From the NCBI RefSeq assembly GCF_029266855.1, contig NZ_JAQSWB010000002.1, forward strand, positions 310,001-374,000: DNA of 64,000 nt, written 5' to 3'. Of this stretch, positions 51,860 to 60,042 are shown one piece after another (positions within the stretch are counted from its first letter, which is position 1; each line of letters begins with the position of its first letter). The notes under the pieces were generated by a model. That model ran no database searches. It was given only the letters and a program-made list of their open reading frames with translations, and was not told where the DNA came from. Both the position numbers and the translations under genes were made by a program. This DNA comes from Fluviicola sp. Its GTDB lineage: Bacteria; Bacteroidota; Bacteroidia; Flavobacteriales_D; Crocinitomicaceae.

Positions 51860-53266
51860 ATGTCGGAAAAACAATTTACCCTTAAAGAAAAAATCACATT
51901 CAATGGAGTTGGTTTGCATACCGGAGAGTCCGTTACAATGGAAATTCATCCGGCAGCTGAAAATCACGGATACAAATTCCAGCGACTGGATGTAGATGGT
52001 CAACCGATAATTAAAGCAGATGCGGATTTGGTGGTTTCTACTGATCGTGGAACTACGCTTGAATCAAATGGTGCTAAAGTATATACGACAGAGCATGTTT
52101 TGGCGGCATTGTACGGATTGGAAGTGGATAACGCATTAATTACACTTACCGGGCCCGAGATTCCGATTATGGATGGTTCATCTCTTCTGTTTGTGAAAGA
52201 AATTCAGCGTGTTGGAAAGCAAGAGCAGAATGCTGAACGCCAATACCTGGAATTAACAGAGAACATTAAGTGGGAAGATGCTGAAAGGGGAATTGAATTT
52301 TTGGCTGTTCCGGATAAAGAATATCGTGTAACGGTAATGGTGGATTATAATTCACCAGCTTTGGGAACACAGCATGCAAGTATGTACCACATCGGTGAGT
52401 TTGAAAAAGACATCGCTGCATGCAGAACATTCTGCTTCCTTGGAGAATTGGAATTCCTGGCACAAAACAACCTGATCAAAGGTGGAAGCCTTGACAATGC
52501 AATCGTTTTGGTTGAACGGAATGATGTGAAGGAAGAAGAATTGGATCGCCTGGCAAAATTGTTGGGAAAAGATAAGTTAAAGGTGAACTACGATGGGATC
52601 GGGGTTTTGAACAGCTTGAAATTACAGTTCGAAAATGAACCGGCTCGCCATAAATTATTAGACATCGTAGGTGATTTGGCTTTGGTAGGGAAATTTATCA
52701 AAGGACACATTTTAGCTGCTCGTCCCGGACATTCGGGAAATACGCGTTTTGCAAAAGTCTTGAAAGAAGAGATTAAAAGACAGGAAAAAGGTAATCGCAA
52801 ATTTGATTTGGAACGCGAACCACTCTATAACATTAACGATATCGAGCGCATGTTGCCTCACAGATATCCGTTCTTATTGGTTGATAAGATCATGGAGATC
52901 ACGGAGGATAAAATTGTTGGTGTGAAGAATGTGACAATGAATGAGCCGATGTTTCAGGGACATTTTCCCGGAAACCCGATCTTTCCTGGAGTTCTTCAAA
53001 TTGAAGCTACAGCTCAGTGTGGAGGTATTTTTGCCTTGAGTAAAGTAGAAGATCCGCACTTGTATTCGACCTATTTCATGAAGATTGACAATGTGAAATT
53101 CAAGCAAAAAGTTGTTCCGGGAGATACATTGGTATTTGAATTAACATTAATTTCACCTATTAGACGCGGATTGGTTCACATGCGTGGAAATGCTTTTGTG
53201 AACGGCAAACAAGTTATGGAAGCTGAAATGCTTGCACAAGTCATTAAAGATAAAGCAGAAGTATGA
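51860..53266 (+). CDS. lpxC-fabZ: Bifunctional UDP-3-O-acyl-GlcNAc deacetylase / 3-hydroxyacyl-ACP dehydratase
   Basis: This natural fusion of 468 residues joins two reactions that compete for hydroxyacyl-ACP. LpxC (about 1-305) commits lipid A synthesis. Its zinc ligands are H79 in 'TTEHVLAALYG' and the His/Asp of 'ARHKLLDIVGDLALVG', and the general acid is the His of 'ARPGHSGN'. FabZ (about 320-468) dehydrates 3-hydroxyacyl-ACP in fatty-acid elongation, with 'LPHRYPFLLVDKI' and 'GHFPGNPIFPGVLQIEATAQ'. This fusion is characteristic of Bacteroidota. It overlaps lpxA by 4 nt (ATGA). Confidence 0.96.
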   Translation: MSEKQFTLKEKITFNGVGLHTGESVTMEIHPAAENHGYKFQRLDVDGQPIIKADADLVVSTDRGTTLESNGAKVYTTEHVLAALYGLEVDNALITLTGPEIPIMDGSSLLFVKEIQRVGKQEQNAERQYLELTENIKWEDAERGIEFLAVPDKEYRVTVMVDYNSPALGTQHASMYHIGEFEKDIAACRTFCFLGELEFLAQNNLIKGGSLDNAIVLVERNDVKEEELDRLAKLLGKDKLKVNYDGIGVLNSLKLQFENEPARHKLLDIVGDLALVGKFIKGHILAARPGHSGNTRFAKVLKEEIKRQEKGNRKFDLEREPLYNINDIERMLPHRYPFLLVDKIMEITEDKIVGVKNVTMNEPMFQGHFPGNPIFPGVLQIEATAQCGGIFALSKVEDPHLYSTYFMKIDNVKFKQKVVPGDTLVFELTLISPIRRGLVHMRGNAFVNGKQVMEAEMLAQVIKDKAEV

Positions 53267-54039
53267 TAAGTCCACTAGCACATGTTTCTCCCAATGCAAA
53301 ATTAGGAGAAGGGGTAGTTATAGAAGCATTTAGTACAATTTACGATGATGTAGTAATTGGAGCAGGAACGAAGATCCATCCGAATGTGACCATTTATCCC
53401 GGTGCTAGAATTGGAGAAAACTGTGAGATCTATCCGGGTGCAGTTATTGCTGTAATTCCTCAGGATTTGAAATTTGACGGCGAATACACTACTGTGGAAA
53501 TCGGTGACAGAACCGTGATCAGAGAGTGTGTTACTATCCATCGCGGTACAAAAGATATGTGGAAAACAACAGTTGGAAACGATTGTTTGTTAATGACTTA
53601 TGTGCACGTTGCCCACGATTGTCAAATTGGAAATAATGTCATCATGGCAAGTTATTCCGGTTTGTCGGGTCACTGTGTAGTGGGAGATTATGCCATTTTG
53701 GAAGGCCGCTGCGGATCCCAGCAATTTATACACGTTGGTGCACATGCATTTATCGCAGGTGGATCACTGATCCGAAAAAATGTTCCTCCTTACGTAAAGT
53801 GTGCACGTGAGCCGCTTACTTATGCAGGGATCAATTCCGTAGGACTTAGAAGACGTGGTTACACAGACGAACAGGTGCGTGAAATAGAAGATATTTACAG
53901 AATCATTTTCGTTCAGAACAACCATATTACGAAGTCACTGGATATTGTAAAAGAATCCATTCCCGATTCTCCTATCAGAAGAGAGATCTTGTCATTCATC
54001 GAAGCTTCGGACAAAGGAGTAATTAAAGGATTGATATAA
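53263..54039 (+). CDS. lpxA: UDP-N-acetylglucosamine O-acyltransferase
   Basis: This first acyltransferase of lipid A synthesis has 258 residues. The beta-helix of hexapeptide repeats runs from 'SPNAKLGEGVVIEAFSTIYDD' to about residue 185. The catalytic His is in 'LMTYVHVAHDCQIGNNVIMA', and the helical C-terminal domain begins near 'NSVGLRRRGYTDEQVREIE'. It is translationally coupled to lpxC/fabZ. In E. coli lpxA lies apart from lpxC; here all three early steps are one operon. Confidence 0.96.
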   Translation: MISPLAHVSPNAKLGEGVVIEAFSTIYDDVVIGAGTKIHPNVTIYPGARIGENCEIYPGAVIAVIPQDLKFDGEYTTVEIGDRTVIRECVTIHRGTKDMWKTTVGNDCLLMTYVHVAHDCQIGNNVIMASYSGLSGHCVVGDYAILEGRCGSQQFIHVGAHAFIAGGSLIRKNVPPYVKCAREPLTYAGINSVGLRRRGYTDEQVREIEDIYRIIFVQNNHITKSLDIVKESIPDSPIRREILSFIEASDKGVIKGLI

Positions 54040-54088
54040 CAATTGTTTTTCGAAATTAATTGTAAATTAGCTCAGTAGACTGTTATTC

Positions 54089-54508
54089 ATGCTATCAAAG
54101 AAGACAAAATATGCATTACATGCTTTGACCTACCTGGCAAAGAAAGATGCTAATGAGCCAACTTTGATTCTCGAAATTGCAGAGAATAGCCGTATTCCCC
54201 GGAAGTTCCTGGAATCTATCTTGCTTGATTTAAAAAAACAGGGAATCCTGAATTCAAAAATGGGGAAGGGCGGAGGTTACTTTTTAAGACAACAACCTGC
54301 ACAAATCCAGATCTCAACGATCATTCGACTATTTAACGGCCCGATTGCCTTGCTTCCGTGCGTTAGTCTGAATTATTACCAACGTTGCGATGAATGTACG
54401 GATGAAATGACCTGTGGCTTAAATAAAGTGTTTATCGATGTTCGGAATGAAACACTCCGTATTTTAGAAAATAAATCAATTCAGGATATTGTAAATCAGG
54501 AATTGTAA
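54089..54508 (+). CDS. Rrf2-family transcriptional regulator
   Basis: This winged-helix regulator has 139 residues, with the Rrf2 start 'MLSKKTKYALHALTYLAK', the recognition helix 'IPRKFLESILLDLKKQGILNSKMGKGGGYFL' and a C-terminal dimerisation helix. Four cysteines ('LPCVSLNYYQRCDECTDEMTC') lie in the position where IscR and NsrR bind an iron-sulfur cluster. They may sense redox state or iron. The gene stands 49 nt after lpxA and 35 nt before rlmD. It could be co-transcribed with either; its targets are unknown. Confidence 0.9.
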   Translation: MLSKKTKYALHALTYLAKKDANEPTLILEIAENSRIPRKFLESILLDLKKQGILNSKMGKGGGYFLRQQPAQIQISTIIRLFNGPIALLPCVSLNYYQRCDECTDEMTCGLNKVFIDVRNETLRILENKSIQDIVNQEL

Positions 54509-54543
54509 TCAGTCAGCCGTGGCTGGATAAGACAAACAATCAA

Positions 54544-55974
54544 GTGGTACATAGAAATCAAATTATTGAAGTTAAAATCGACGATTTTGCATTTGGCGGT
54601 CAAGGTATTGCACGCATGAAATCGGAAGAAGGGGATTTTATTTTATTCGTTGAAAATACCTTTCCGGGTCAATTCGTAAGAGCGCGTGTTGACAAGAAAA
54701 GAAAACGGCATGCCGAATGTAAATTACTGGAAGTTTTAGAGCGTTCTCCTTTGGAAAAACCGCTGCCATTTCAGGAGATTTCAGGTGCGCCATATTTGTT
54801 TGTCCCGATTGAAGTTCAGCAAGAGTATAAGAAGAAATCTACATTGGACGTTTATCGTAAGATTGGAAGAATTCAGGACCCGAATGCTTTGTTTGACACC
54901 TTTATTTCTTCCCCTGAGGCATTCTTTTACCGGAATAAAATGGAATACAGCTTTTCATGTATTGAGCACGTTCCCGAAACAGGCGAAGAAATTGATGATG
55001 CTTTTGCTCTTGGATTCAAACGAAGAGGAACCTGGTGGAAGGTTGAAAACCTGAATAAGCCGAGTGGTTTGTTTGATGAGCAGTGGGAGACCATTCTGCC
55101 TGAATTTCGGGATCTTTTGAAAACATTCGGACTTCCTGCCTGGCATCCGCCGAAAAAAGAAGGTTTCTTCCGGCATATTGTAGTCCGTAAATCTTTCGAA
55201 CAAGATCAGTTGCTTTTACACATCGTTACAAGTTCCGTAGGAATTAAGAAATTCGATACCAAACAAGTTGTCGCTTTTCTGAAAGAGAAATTAGGAAATC
55301 GTTTGGCAGGTATTTGGCATACGATCAATGATAATATTGCTGATAGAGCGAAGATAGAGAACGGGACAAGTACCCTGCTTTTCGGAGATTCTGTGGTGGT
55401 AGAAAAAATGCTCGGACTTTCCTTCGAGATCAGTATGGAAAGTTTCTTCCAGACAAACCCCAAGAGTGCCGAACGTTTATATACCAAAGCCATCGATTAC
55501 GTTTGTGATCATGCGAAAGACGGTGGAGTAATTATGGATTTGTTCTGCGGAACAGGAACTATCGGCCAGTTAGTGGCACAACGTGTCAATGCAGGTGAGA
55601 TAATCGGAGTAGATATCGTGGAGGAAGCGATTGAAGATGCCAAGCGAAATGCAAAGCGCAATAAACTGGAGCATCTTCATTTTTTTGCTGCAGATGTAGG
55701 TAAATTCCTTTCACTTCACCCGGAATACTTAAATCGTATTGATACCATCGTTCTGGATCCGCCAAGAGCCGGAATTGCCCCGAAAACATTGCAAAAAGTA
55801 ATGGCGCTGGGAGCATCTCATATGGTGTATATTTCGTGTAATCCTTCAACACAGGCGCGCGACACTGAAACTCTGGAAAAAGGCGGTTATAAACTGACTA
55901 AATTGTCTTTGGTAGACCAATTCCCGCATACCAGCCACATTGAGGCAATTGCGGTGTATGAGAAAATAGATTAA
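54544..55974 (+). CDS. rlmD: 23S rRNA (uracil-C5) methyltransferase, RlmD/RlmCD-like, without the Fe-S cysteines
   Basis: This is a SAM-dependent m5U methyltransferase of the TrmA/RumA family, 476 residues with a GTG start. The N-terminal TRAM domain is 'IIEVKIDDFAFGGQGIARM'. The SAM-binding loop is 'VIMDLFCGTGTIGQLVA', motif IV 'IVLDPPRAGIAPKTL' and the catalytic Cys 'YISCNPSTQARDTETL'. Classical RlmD has a C-x5-C-G-G-C cluster after the TRAM domain. Here the equivalent region ('FQEISGAPYLFVPIEVQQEY') has none of these cysteines. The enzyme probably works without the [4Fe-4S] cluster. The target base (U747 or U1939) cannot be told. Confidence 0.9.
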   Translation: MVHRNQIIEVKIDDFAFGGQGIARMKSEEGDFILFVENTFPGQFVRARVDKKRKRHAECKLLEVLERSPLEKPLPFQEISGAPYLFVPIEVQQEYKKKSTLDVYRKIGRIQDPNALFDTFISSPEAFFYRNKMEYSFSCIEHVPETGEEIDDAFALGFKRRGTWWKVENLNKPSGLFDEQWETILPEFRDLLKTFGLPAWHPPKKEGFFRHIVVRKSFEQDQLLLHIVTSSVGIKKFDTKQVVAFLKEKLGNRLAGIWHTINDNIADRAKIENGTSTLLFGDSVVVEKMLGLSFEISMESFFQTNPKSAERLYTKAIDYVCDHAKDGGVIMDLFCGTGTIGQLVAQRVNAGEIIGVDIVEEAIEDAKRNAKRNKLEHLHFFAADVGKFLSLHPEYLNRIDTIVLDPPRAGIAPKTLQKVMALGASHMVYISCNPSTQARDTETLEKGGYKLTKLSLVDQFPHTSHIEAIAVYEKID

Positions 55975-56009
55975 CAGGTAGGGCGAAAAATTTTTCGCCC
56001 CTACCTGTT
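55973..56009. terminator. Bidirectional palindromic terminator between convergent genes
   Basis: Arms of 18-19 nt (AACAGGTAGGGCG-type left arm, CGCCCCTACCTGTT right arm) pair with one bulged base around AAAAATTTTT. The hairpin begins at the rlmD stop codon and ends 4 nt before the stop of the minus-strand reductase gene. It shares the GGGGCG-AAAA core with 25087-25125. Confidence 0.85.
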
Positions 56010-56013
56010 TTAA

Positions 56014-56769
56014 TCACCAAATAAAAGGAATCACCGCTTTGCGGTCTCTCGGATAATCCGGAAATGTATGCTTATACCACTTGTGATTGGCCAATGCTCT
56101 TGGAAATAAGTTGCAAAAGGTAAAGAATGCAAAGCAAAATGCCGGAAGATTCCAGCACAGGATTGCAAAACCGATCCACTCCAATAATTCTCCTCCCAGA
56201 TTTGGTGCAGAGATCAGTTTAAACGGCCCTCCGTAAGGAATTTTGTACCCGTCTGACGGGTTCTTTCTCAAGTTGATTAAAACAGTGTCAGAATAGATGT
56301 TGGTAAACATTCCGATTACGAACAGACTTGTCCCAAGAATAAATTGCCAGGAAGTGAACCAATCATTCGTATACGAAGAGAAATGGGTGAGGTAATAACC
56401 GATCAGGAACCCGTTCGCTAAATTGTGGAACATGGCCATTCCAACAATGCTGACAGGAATTTGCTTGCCTTTGGTGCGTGTTCTGAATGGGTAAATAAAA
56501 CTTCTGTTGACATAATGGGCGCTAAATAAACCGATAATGGTCCAGTCGACGGCTGAGAGGGTTTTCGGACTTGTTAAAACAAAGTAATACAATACGACTA
56601 AAACAAAGGTTTCCATAACTACCCATCCCCAGCGATTTGGCATGCTTGGGCCCCATTTGGAACTGGCAAATTTCCCATAAGGTGCATCTTTGAATTGAAG
56701 ACCTAAAAATGCGATAATTCCCACACCGATCCAGGCGTAGCAGTAGAAATAGAAAGTGTCTTGCGTCAT
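56014..56769 (-). CDS. Steroid 5-alpha-reductase-like integral membrane enzyme
   Basis: This polytopic membrane protein of 251 residues has six or seven helices. The C-terminal half matches 3-oxo-5-alpha-steroid 4-dehydrogenases (Steroid_dh, PF02544). Matching text is 'GDGYKIPYGGPFKLISAPNLGGELLEWIGFAILCW'-like (here SDGYKIPYGG...), then 'NLFPRALANHKWYKHTFPDYPRDRKAVIPFIW', in which 'H.WY...F..YP..RK..IPF' is the family ending. The N-terminal 'FKDAPYGKFASSKWG' is also typical. The reaction is NADPH-dependent reduction of an enone-type double bond; the bacterial substrate is unknown. It follows an extended SDR gene with a 1-nt gap. Confidence 0.88.
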   Translation of the reverse strand: MTQDTFYFYCYAWIGVGIIAFLGLQFKDAPYGKFASSKWGPSMPNRWGWVVMETFVLVVLYYFVLTSPKTLSAVDWTIIGLFSAHYVNRSFIYPFRTRTKGKQIPVSIVGMAMFHNLANGFLIGYYLTHFSSYTNDWFTSWQFILGTSLFVIGMFTNIYSDTVLINLRKNPSDGYKIPYGGPFKLISAPNLGGELLEWIGFAILCWNLPAFCFAFFTFCNLFPRALANHKWYKHTFPDYPRDRKAVIPFIW

Positions 56770-56770
56770 A

Positions 56771-57742
56771 TCAGTGATTCTCGTGGTGCCAAGATAATAA
56801 ATCTTTCATCGTTTCATCAATTGGTCGGGGATTATGACCCAAATCCCTTTTTGCTTTTTCGGATTCGATGAATTTGTTCCCGAATTCCAGAATTTCAATA
56901 CTTTCACGTGTAACGGAAGGATCTTGTTTGCGGATTTTGTAATAGAAACTGATGAAAGGGAGAAATGACTTTACCAGGCTAGCCGGAACTTCAAAACAGG
57001 GAATGCGCTTGTTGGAAACTTTAGCAACTACCCGCGACAGATCTTTTAAAGTATAATATTTCCCGCCGAGGATGTAAGATTCTCCCAATTGTCCCTGGGT
57101 TAAAGCATTGCAAATGGAGTTTGCAATATCGCGAACATCGACCCAGTTATAACCGCCCTTAAAGACAAAAGGAACCCGTCTTTTCGCCATGGAAATGAAT
57201 GCATTGTTTTGTTTGCACCGTGCATAATTCGGCGGACCGAAAACACATGTCGGATTCACAACAATGACCGGTAATCCTTCTTCGAAATATTTGCGGGCGA
57301 TCAACTGGCCGTCTCTTTTACTTTTGTCGTAAGAATAAGCCTTGTCAGAAACAAAATTGCGCGTTTCGTTCAATGTTTGATCTATTGGAAGGTGATCGTA
57401 GGCATGCACGGAAGACAGGTGGACAATGCGCTTTAAGTTACTTTTTTTAGCTGCTTTCAACACATTTTCGAGCCCTTCGATATTGGTTTTCTGAACCAGC
57501 TGATTCATATCGCCGTTGATTGAAATAAGTGCTGCACAATGAATAAGGTAGTCACAGTCTTTCATTAATTCAAGCAATGATTCTTCATCGTGTAAAGAAC
57601 CTTTTACGGTTTCAATGTTTCGGCTTTCGAGGAAATTGCTTTTTGAATGAATAAGAGCTTTAATAGTGTAGTTGCGGCGGATCAGTTCTTCGATAACCGC
57701 ATTTCCGATATGACCGTTCCCACCAGTTATCGCAACTTTCAT
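56771..57742 (-). CDS. Extended SDR (NAD-dependent epimerase / 3-beta-HSD-like)
   Basis: This is a Rossmann-fold short-chain dehydrogenase of the extended type, 323 residues. The NAD-binding motif GGNGHIG is at 7-13. 'VKGSLHDEESLLELMKDCDYLIHCAA' and the active site Ser of 'IVHLSSVHAY' precede the YxxxK motif in 'AYSYDKSKRDGQL'. The pattern fits the NAD-dependent epimerase/3-beta-hydroxysteroid dehydrogenase group, including dihydroflavonol reductases. The ATG overlaps the upstream stop as TAATG. The next gene is a steroid-reductase-like enzyme and the previous one starts glycan assembly, so a sugar-nucleotide or a sterol-like substrate are both open. Confidence 0.9.
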   Translation of the reverse strand: MKVAITGGNGHIGNAVIEELIRRNYTIKALIHSKSNFLESRNIETVKGSLHDEESLLELMKDCDYLIHCAALISINGDMNQLVQKTNIEGLENVLKAAKKSNLKRIVHLSSVHAYDHLPIDQTLNETRNFVSDKAYSYDKSKRDGQLIARKYFEEGLPVIVVNPTCVFGPPNYARCKQNNAFISMAKRRVPFVFKGGYNWVDVRDIANSICNALTQGQLGESYILGGKYYTLKDLSRVVAKVSNKRIPCFEVPASLVKSFLPFISFYYKIRKQDPSVTRESIEILEFGNKFIESEKAKRDLGHNPRPIDETMKDLLSWHHENH

Positions 57743-59133
57743 TACTTTCCTTTTGCCTTTACAATAATCAGAACTGTGTGCATCAGGATCTTTAAATCCA
57801 AAGCAATGGATCTGTTTCTGAGATAAAGCAGGTCGAATTTCATGCGCTGAATCATCTGGTCCACATTTTCTGCATAGCCGTATTTTACCTGTCCCCAGGA
57901 AGTAATTCCGGGTCTTACCTTGGTTAGTTCCAGGAATTGAGGTTCTCTTGCTTTTATCTGATCGATGAAAAATTGTCTTTCCGGTCGGGGCCCCACCAAT
58001 GACATATCGCCTTTCAATACATTGAAGAATTGAAGAAACTCATCCAGGCGCGCCTTGCGCATAAACTTGCCGATCGGAGTAATCCGTGGATCATCCGTGC
58101 TTGAAAGCTGCGGGCCTGCCTTTTCAGCGTCCACATACATGGTTCGGAATTTTATGATCTTAAAAGGTTTCCCGTTCAAACCGATGCGTTCCTGGAAAAA
58201 CAGGATAGGTCCCGGAGACGAGAGTTTAACAGCAATTGCAAGAAACAGGTAAACGGGGATAAGCAGGATAATTGCAACCAGGGAAAAGACAATGTCGAAC
58301 AAACGTTTGGCTGCCCGCTGCCAGTAAGGCATTACTTCCGCATTTACTTCCATCAGCAACGCACCGAAGATATTGTTCAGCTTTACGGATCCTGATAGAA
58401 TATCATACATGTCCGGAAGGACCTTGATCACAATATTGTCGTTGTTAATTCTGGAAACGATCGTTTTCAGGCGCTCATGCTCTGTACTTTCGAGAGCAAT
58501 AATTACTTCTTCGACCCGGTTTTCCGAGATAATTTCCTCTAACTGGTCAACATGACCCAAGTAAGGGATTTTGTTTTCCAAAAGTTTATCAATCCCGTTC
58601 AGGTTAACAAATCCGACAAATTGATTTCCGCCTCCTTTTTCAATACCTTCGATTTCCTGGTAGATCGCAACTGCTTTCTCCGATCCCCCGATCAGCAATG
58701 TTTTAAATCCGTCTCTTCGCGAGTGAATTCTTCTTACAAGAATGCTGGTAATAACAAGCCTGGAAAAAAAAGTAAATCCGAAATGGAGCAGAGCTAACGT
58801 TAAGAGTGAACGGTAATAATTGAAATATGTATTTACATCGTCATCTATCAGTAAGGCAAAGAATAGAACGATGGATCCGAAAATTGTTGCAAATGCAGTA
58901 TAAGAAAGGATTTTTAAGCGATATAGTCTTCGGACATCCTGGTAGGTTCCCTGAAGCGTGTAAAACAAGAGCCAGAGCAAAGGAATGAAGAGAATTCCGT
59001 AGTAAAACGTTTGATTAAATGAGAACTCTTCGCCTTCAATGTTGGTCTTTCGGTAGTAATAGAATAATGCCCACGATAAAGCTGCCGTTAAAAAATCACT
59101 CCCAATAAATAAACCTCTAAACAATTTTTGCAT
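57742..59133 (-). CDS. Polyprenyl-phosphate glycosylphosphotransferase (WcaJ/WbaP-like)
   Basis: This membrane enzyme transfers a sugar-1-phosphate to undecaprenyl phosphate to begin exopolysaccharide or O-antigen synthesis. An ATG at 59133 gives 463 residues; an in-frame TTG at 59139 is the alternative. Four N-terminal membrane helices and a CoA-binding-like Rossmann middle domain ('RDGFKTLLIGGSEKAVAIYQEI') precede the catalytic bacterial sugar transferase domain. That domain runs from 'KRLFDIVFSLVAIILLIP' through 'GPILFFQERIGLNGKPFKIIKFRTM' to 'LDEFLQFFNVLKGDMSLVGPRPE'. It is the middle gene of the minus-strand run from 61041 to 56014. Confidence 0.93.
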   Translation of the reverse strand: MQKLFRGLFIGSDFLTAALSWALFYYYRKTNIEGEEFSFNQTFYYGILFIPLLWLLFYTLQGTYQDVRRLYRLKILSYTAFATIFGSIVLFFALLIDDDVNTYFNYYRSLLTLALLHFGFTFFSRLVITSILVRRIHSRRDGFKTLLIGGSEKAVAIYQEIEGIEKGGGNQFVGFVNLNGIDKLLENKIPYLGHVDQLEEIISENRVEEVIIALESTEHERLKTIVSRINNDNIVIKVLPDMYDILSGSVKLNNIFGALLMEVNAEVMPYWQRAAKRLFDIVFSLVAIILLIPVYLFLAIAVKLSSPGPILFFQERIGLNGKPFKIIKFRTMYVDAEKAGPQLSSTDDPRITPIGKFMRKARLDEFLQFFNVLKGDMSLVGPRPERQFFIDQIKAREPQFLELTKVRPGITSWGQVKYGYAENVDQMIQRMKFDLLYLRNRSIALDLKILMHTVLIIVKAKGK

Positions 59134-59147
59134 TCTCAATGATGATT

Positions 59148-60026
59148 CTAGAAGTGTACTACTTTAATGTTATCGATATAGACTTCACTTGAACTTAAAC
59201 CGTCATCTAAGAGCATTCTAAGGTATTGTTTGTAGGAAATTCCGTTTGGTGTATTCGAAACAACGTCTTTCAAATCAATATAGATTTTCTTCCACTTCAC
59301 ATCACTGGTTTGCTGTGAAACAGTGAATCCGCCATGATCAACCTGGGCTCCGTTTTGTATTTCAATCATTCCGGTCAGAATTGAATTGGTGTTTTTGTAA
59401 TCAAATTCAAGATAGACTTCCGCCCCGCTTTTAGGCAAAGGCAATGCCGGTTCTGTTATTCCCACCCATAATGATTGGGCAGAATTCAGGGCGATGTGTC
59501 CGTAATTCCCCCAGGGACCGTTGCTGCTATTACTCTCTACGGTCATTTCTGCAGTGGAAACAGAAGCATCCTTAACAAGTTTCACAGAGGAATCTTCGAA
59601 ATCTTCGATCCAGAATTGAGTGTTCGCAAAATACCTGGTTGACGGATTAAAGGTATAAGTCTCTCCTTCGGCAAGGTCCATGGTAACTTCATATGGTTCT
59701 GCGAAGGGGTAGATCTTTTTGGTTGAGGCAAGACCATTGTTTTTAAATGCCGGATATAAGGTAACCTTGCAGGAACCGGAAACAAGAACAGGGATTTTAC
59801 ATGGAACTTCAAACACACCGATTATCTTCCCGTCAACATACACCCAAACATCTGAGAAATTGTGGGTCAATTCACCGGTAGGATCATTGGAACTTGGATT
59901 TGAATTAAGGGTCCAGGTGTTTATTTCAAGCCACACAGGGAGTGGATTATTCTTTACACAACTGGATAATCCGAACGAAAGAAGAACAAAAAAGTATAAA
60001 TATTTCATAGATAAGCCTATCCGCAT
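59148..60026 (-). CDS. Putative lipoprotein with carbohydrate-binding-like C-terminal domain
   Basis: From ATG 60026 the protein has 292 residues. A second ATG at 60008 (MKYLYFFVLLSFGLSSC) gives the same lipobox, which ends at Cys23 or Cys17. The first part of the mature protein is a PEGA-like beta domain ('VWVYVDGKIIGVFEVPCKIPVLVSG'). The C-terminal 150 residues look like a jelly-roll carbohydrate-binding module ('VYLEFDYKNTNSILTGMIEIQNG' and 'EVYIDNIKVVHF'). It lies between a Gfo/Idh enzyme and the glycosylphosphotransferase and may bind a surface glycan. Confidence 0.8.
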   Translation of the reverse strand: MRIGLSMKYLYFFVLLSFGLSSCVKNNPLPVWLEINTWTLNSNPSSNDPTGELTHNFSDVWVYVDGKIIGVFEVPCKIPVLVSGSCKVTLYPAFKNNGLASTKKIYPFAEPYEVTMDLAEGETYTFNPSTRYFANTQFWIEDFEDSSVKLVKDASVSTAEMTVESNSSNGPWGNYGHIALNSAQSLWVGITEPALPLPKSGAEVYLEFDYKNTNSILTGMIEIQNGAQVDHGGFTVSQQTSDVKWKKIYIDLKDVVSNTPNGISYKQYLRMLLDDGLSSSEVYIDNIKVVHF

Positions 60027-60032
60027 CTAACG

Positions 60033-60040
60033 CAAATTTA
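60033..60040 (-). promoter_or_regulatory. -7 promoter box TAAATTTG, 6 nt before ATG 60026
   Basis: On the minus strand TAAATTTG matches TAnnTTTG and is followed by CGTTAG and then ATG. It lies in the 16-nt gap after the Gfo/Idh gene, so the lipoprotein and following genes may have their own promoter. Confidence 0.5.
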
Positions 60041-60042
60041 CG

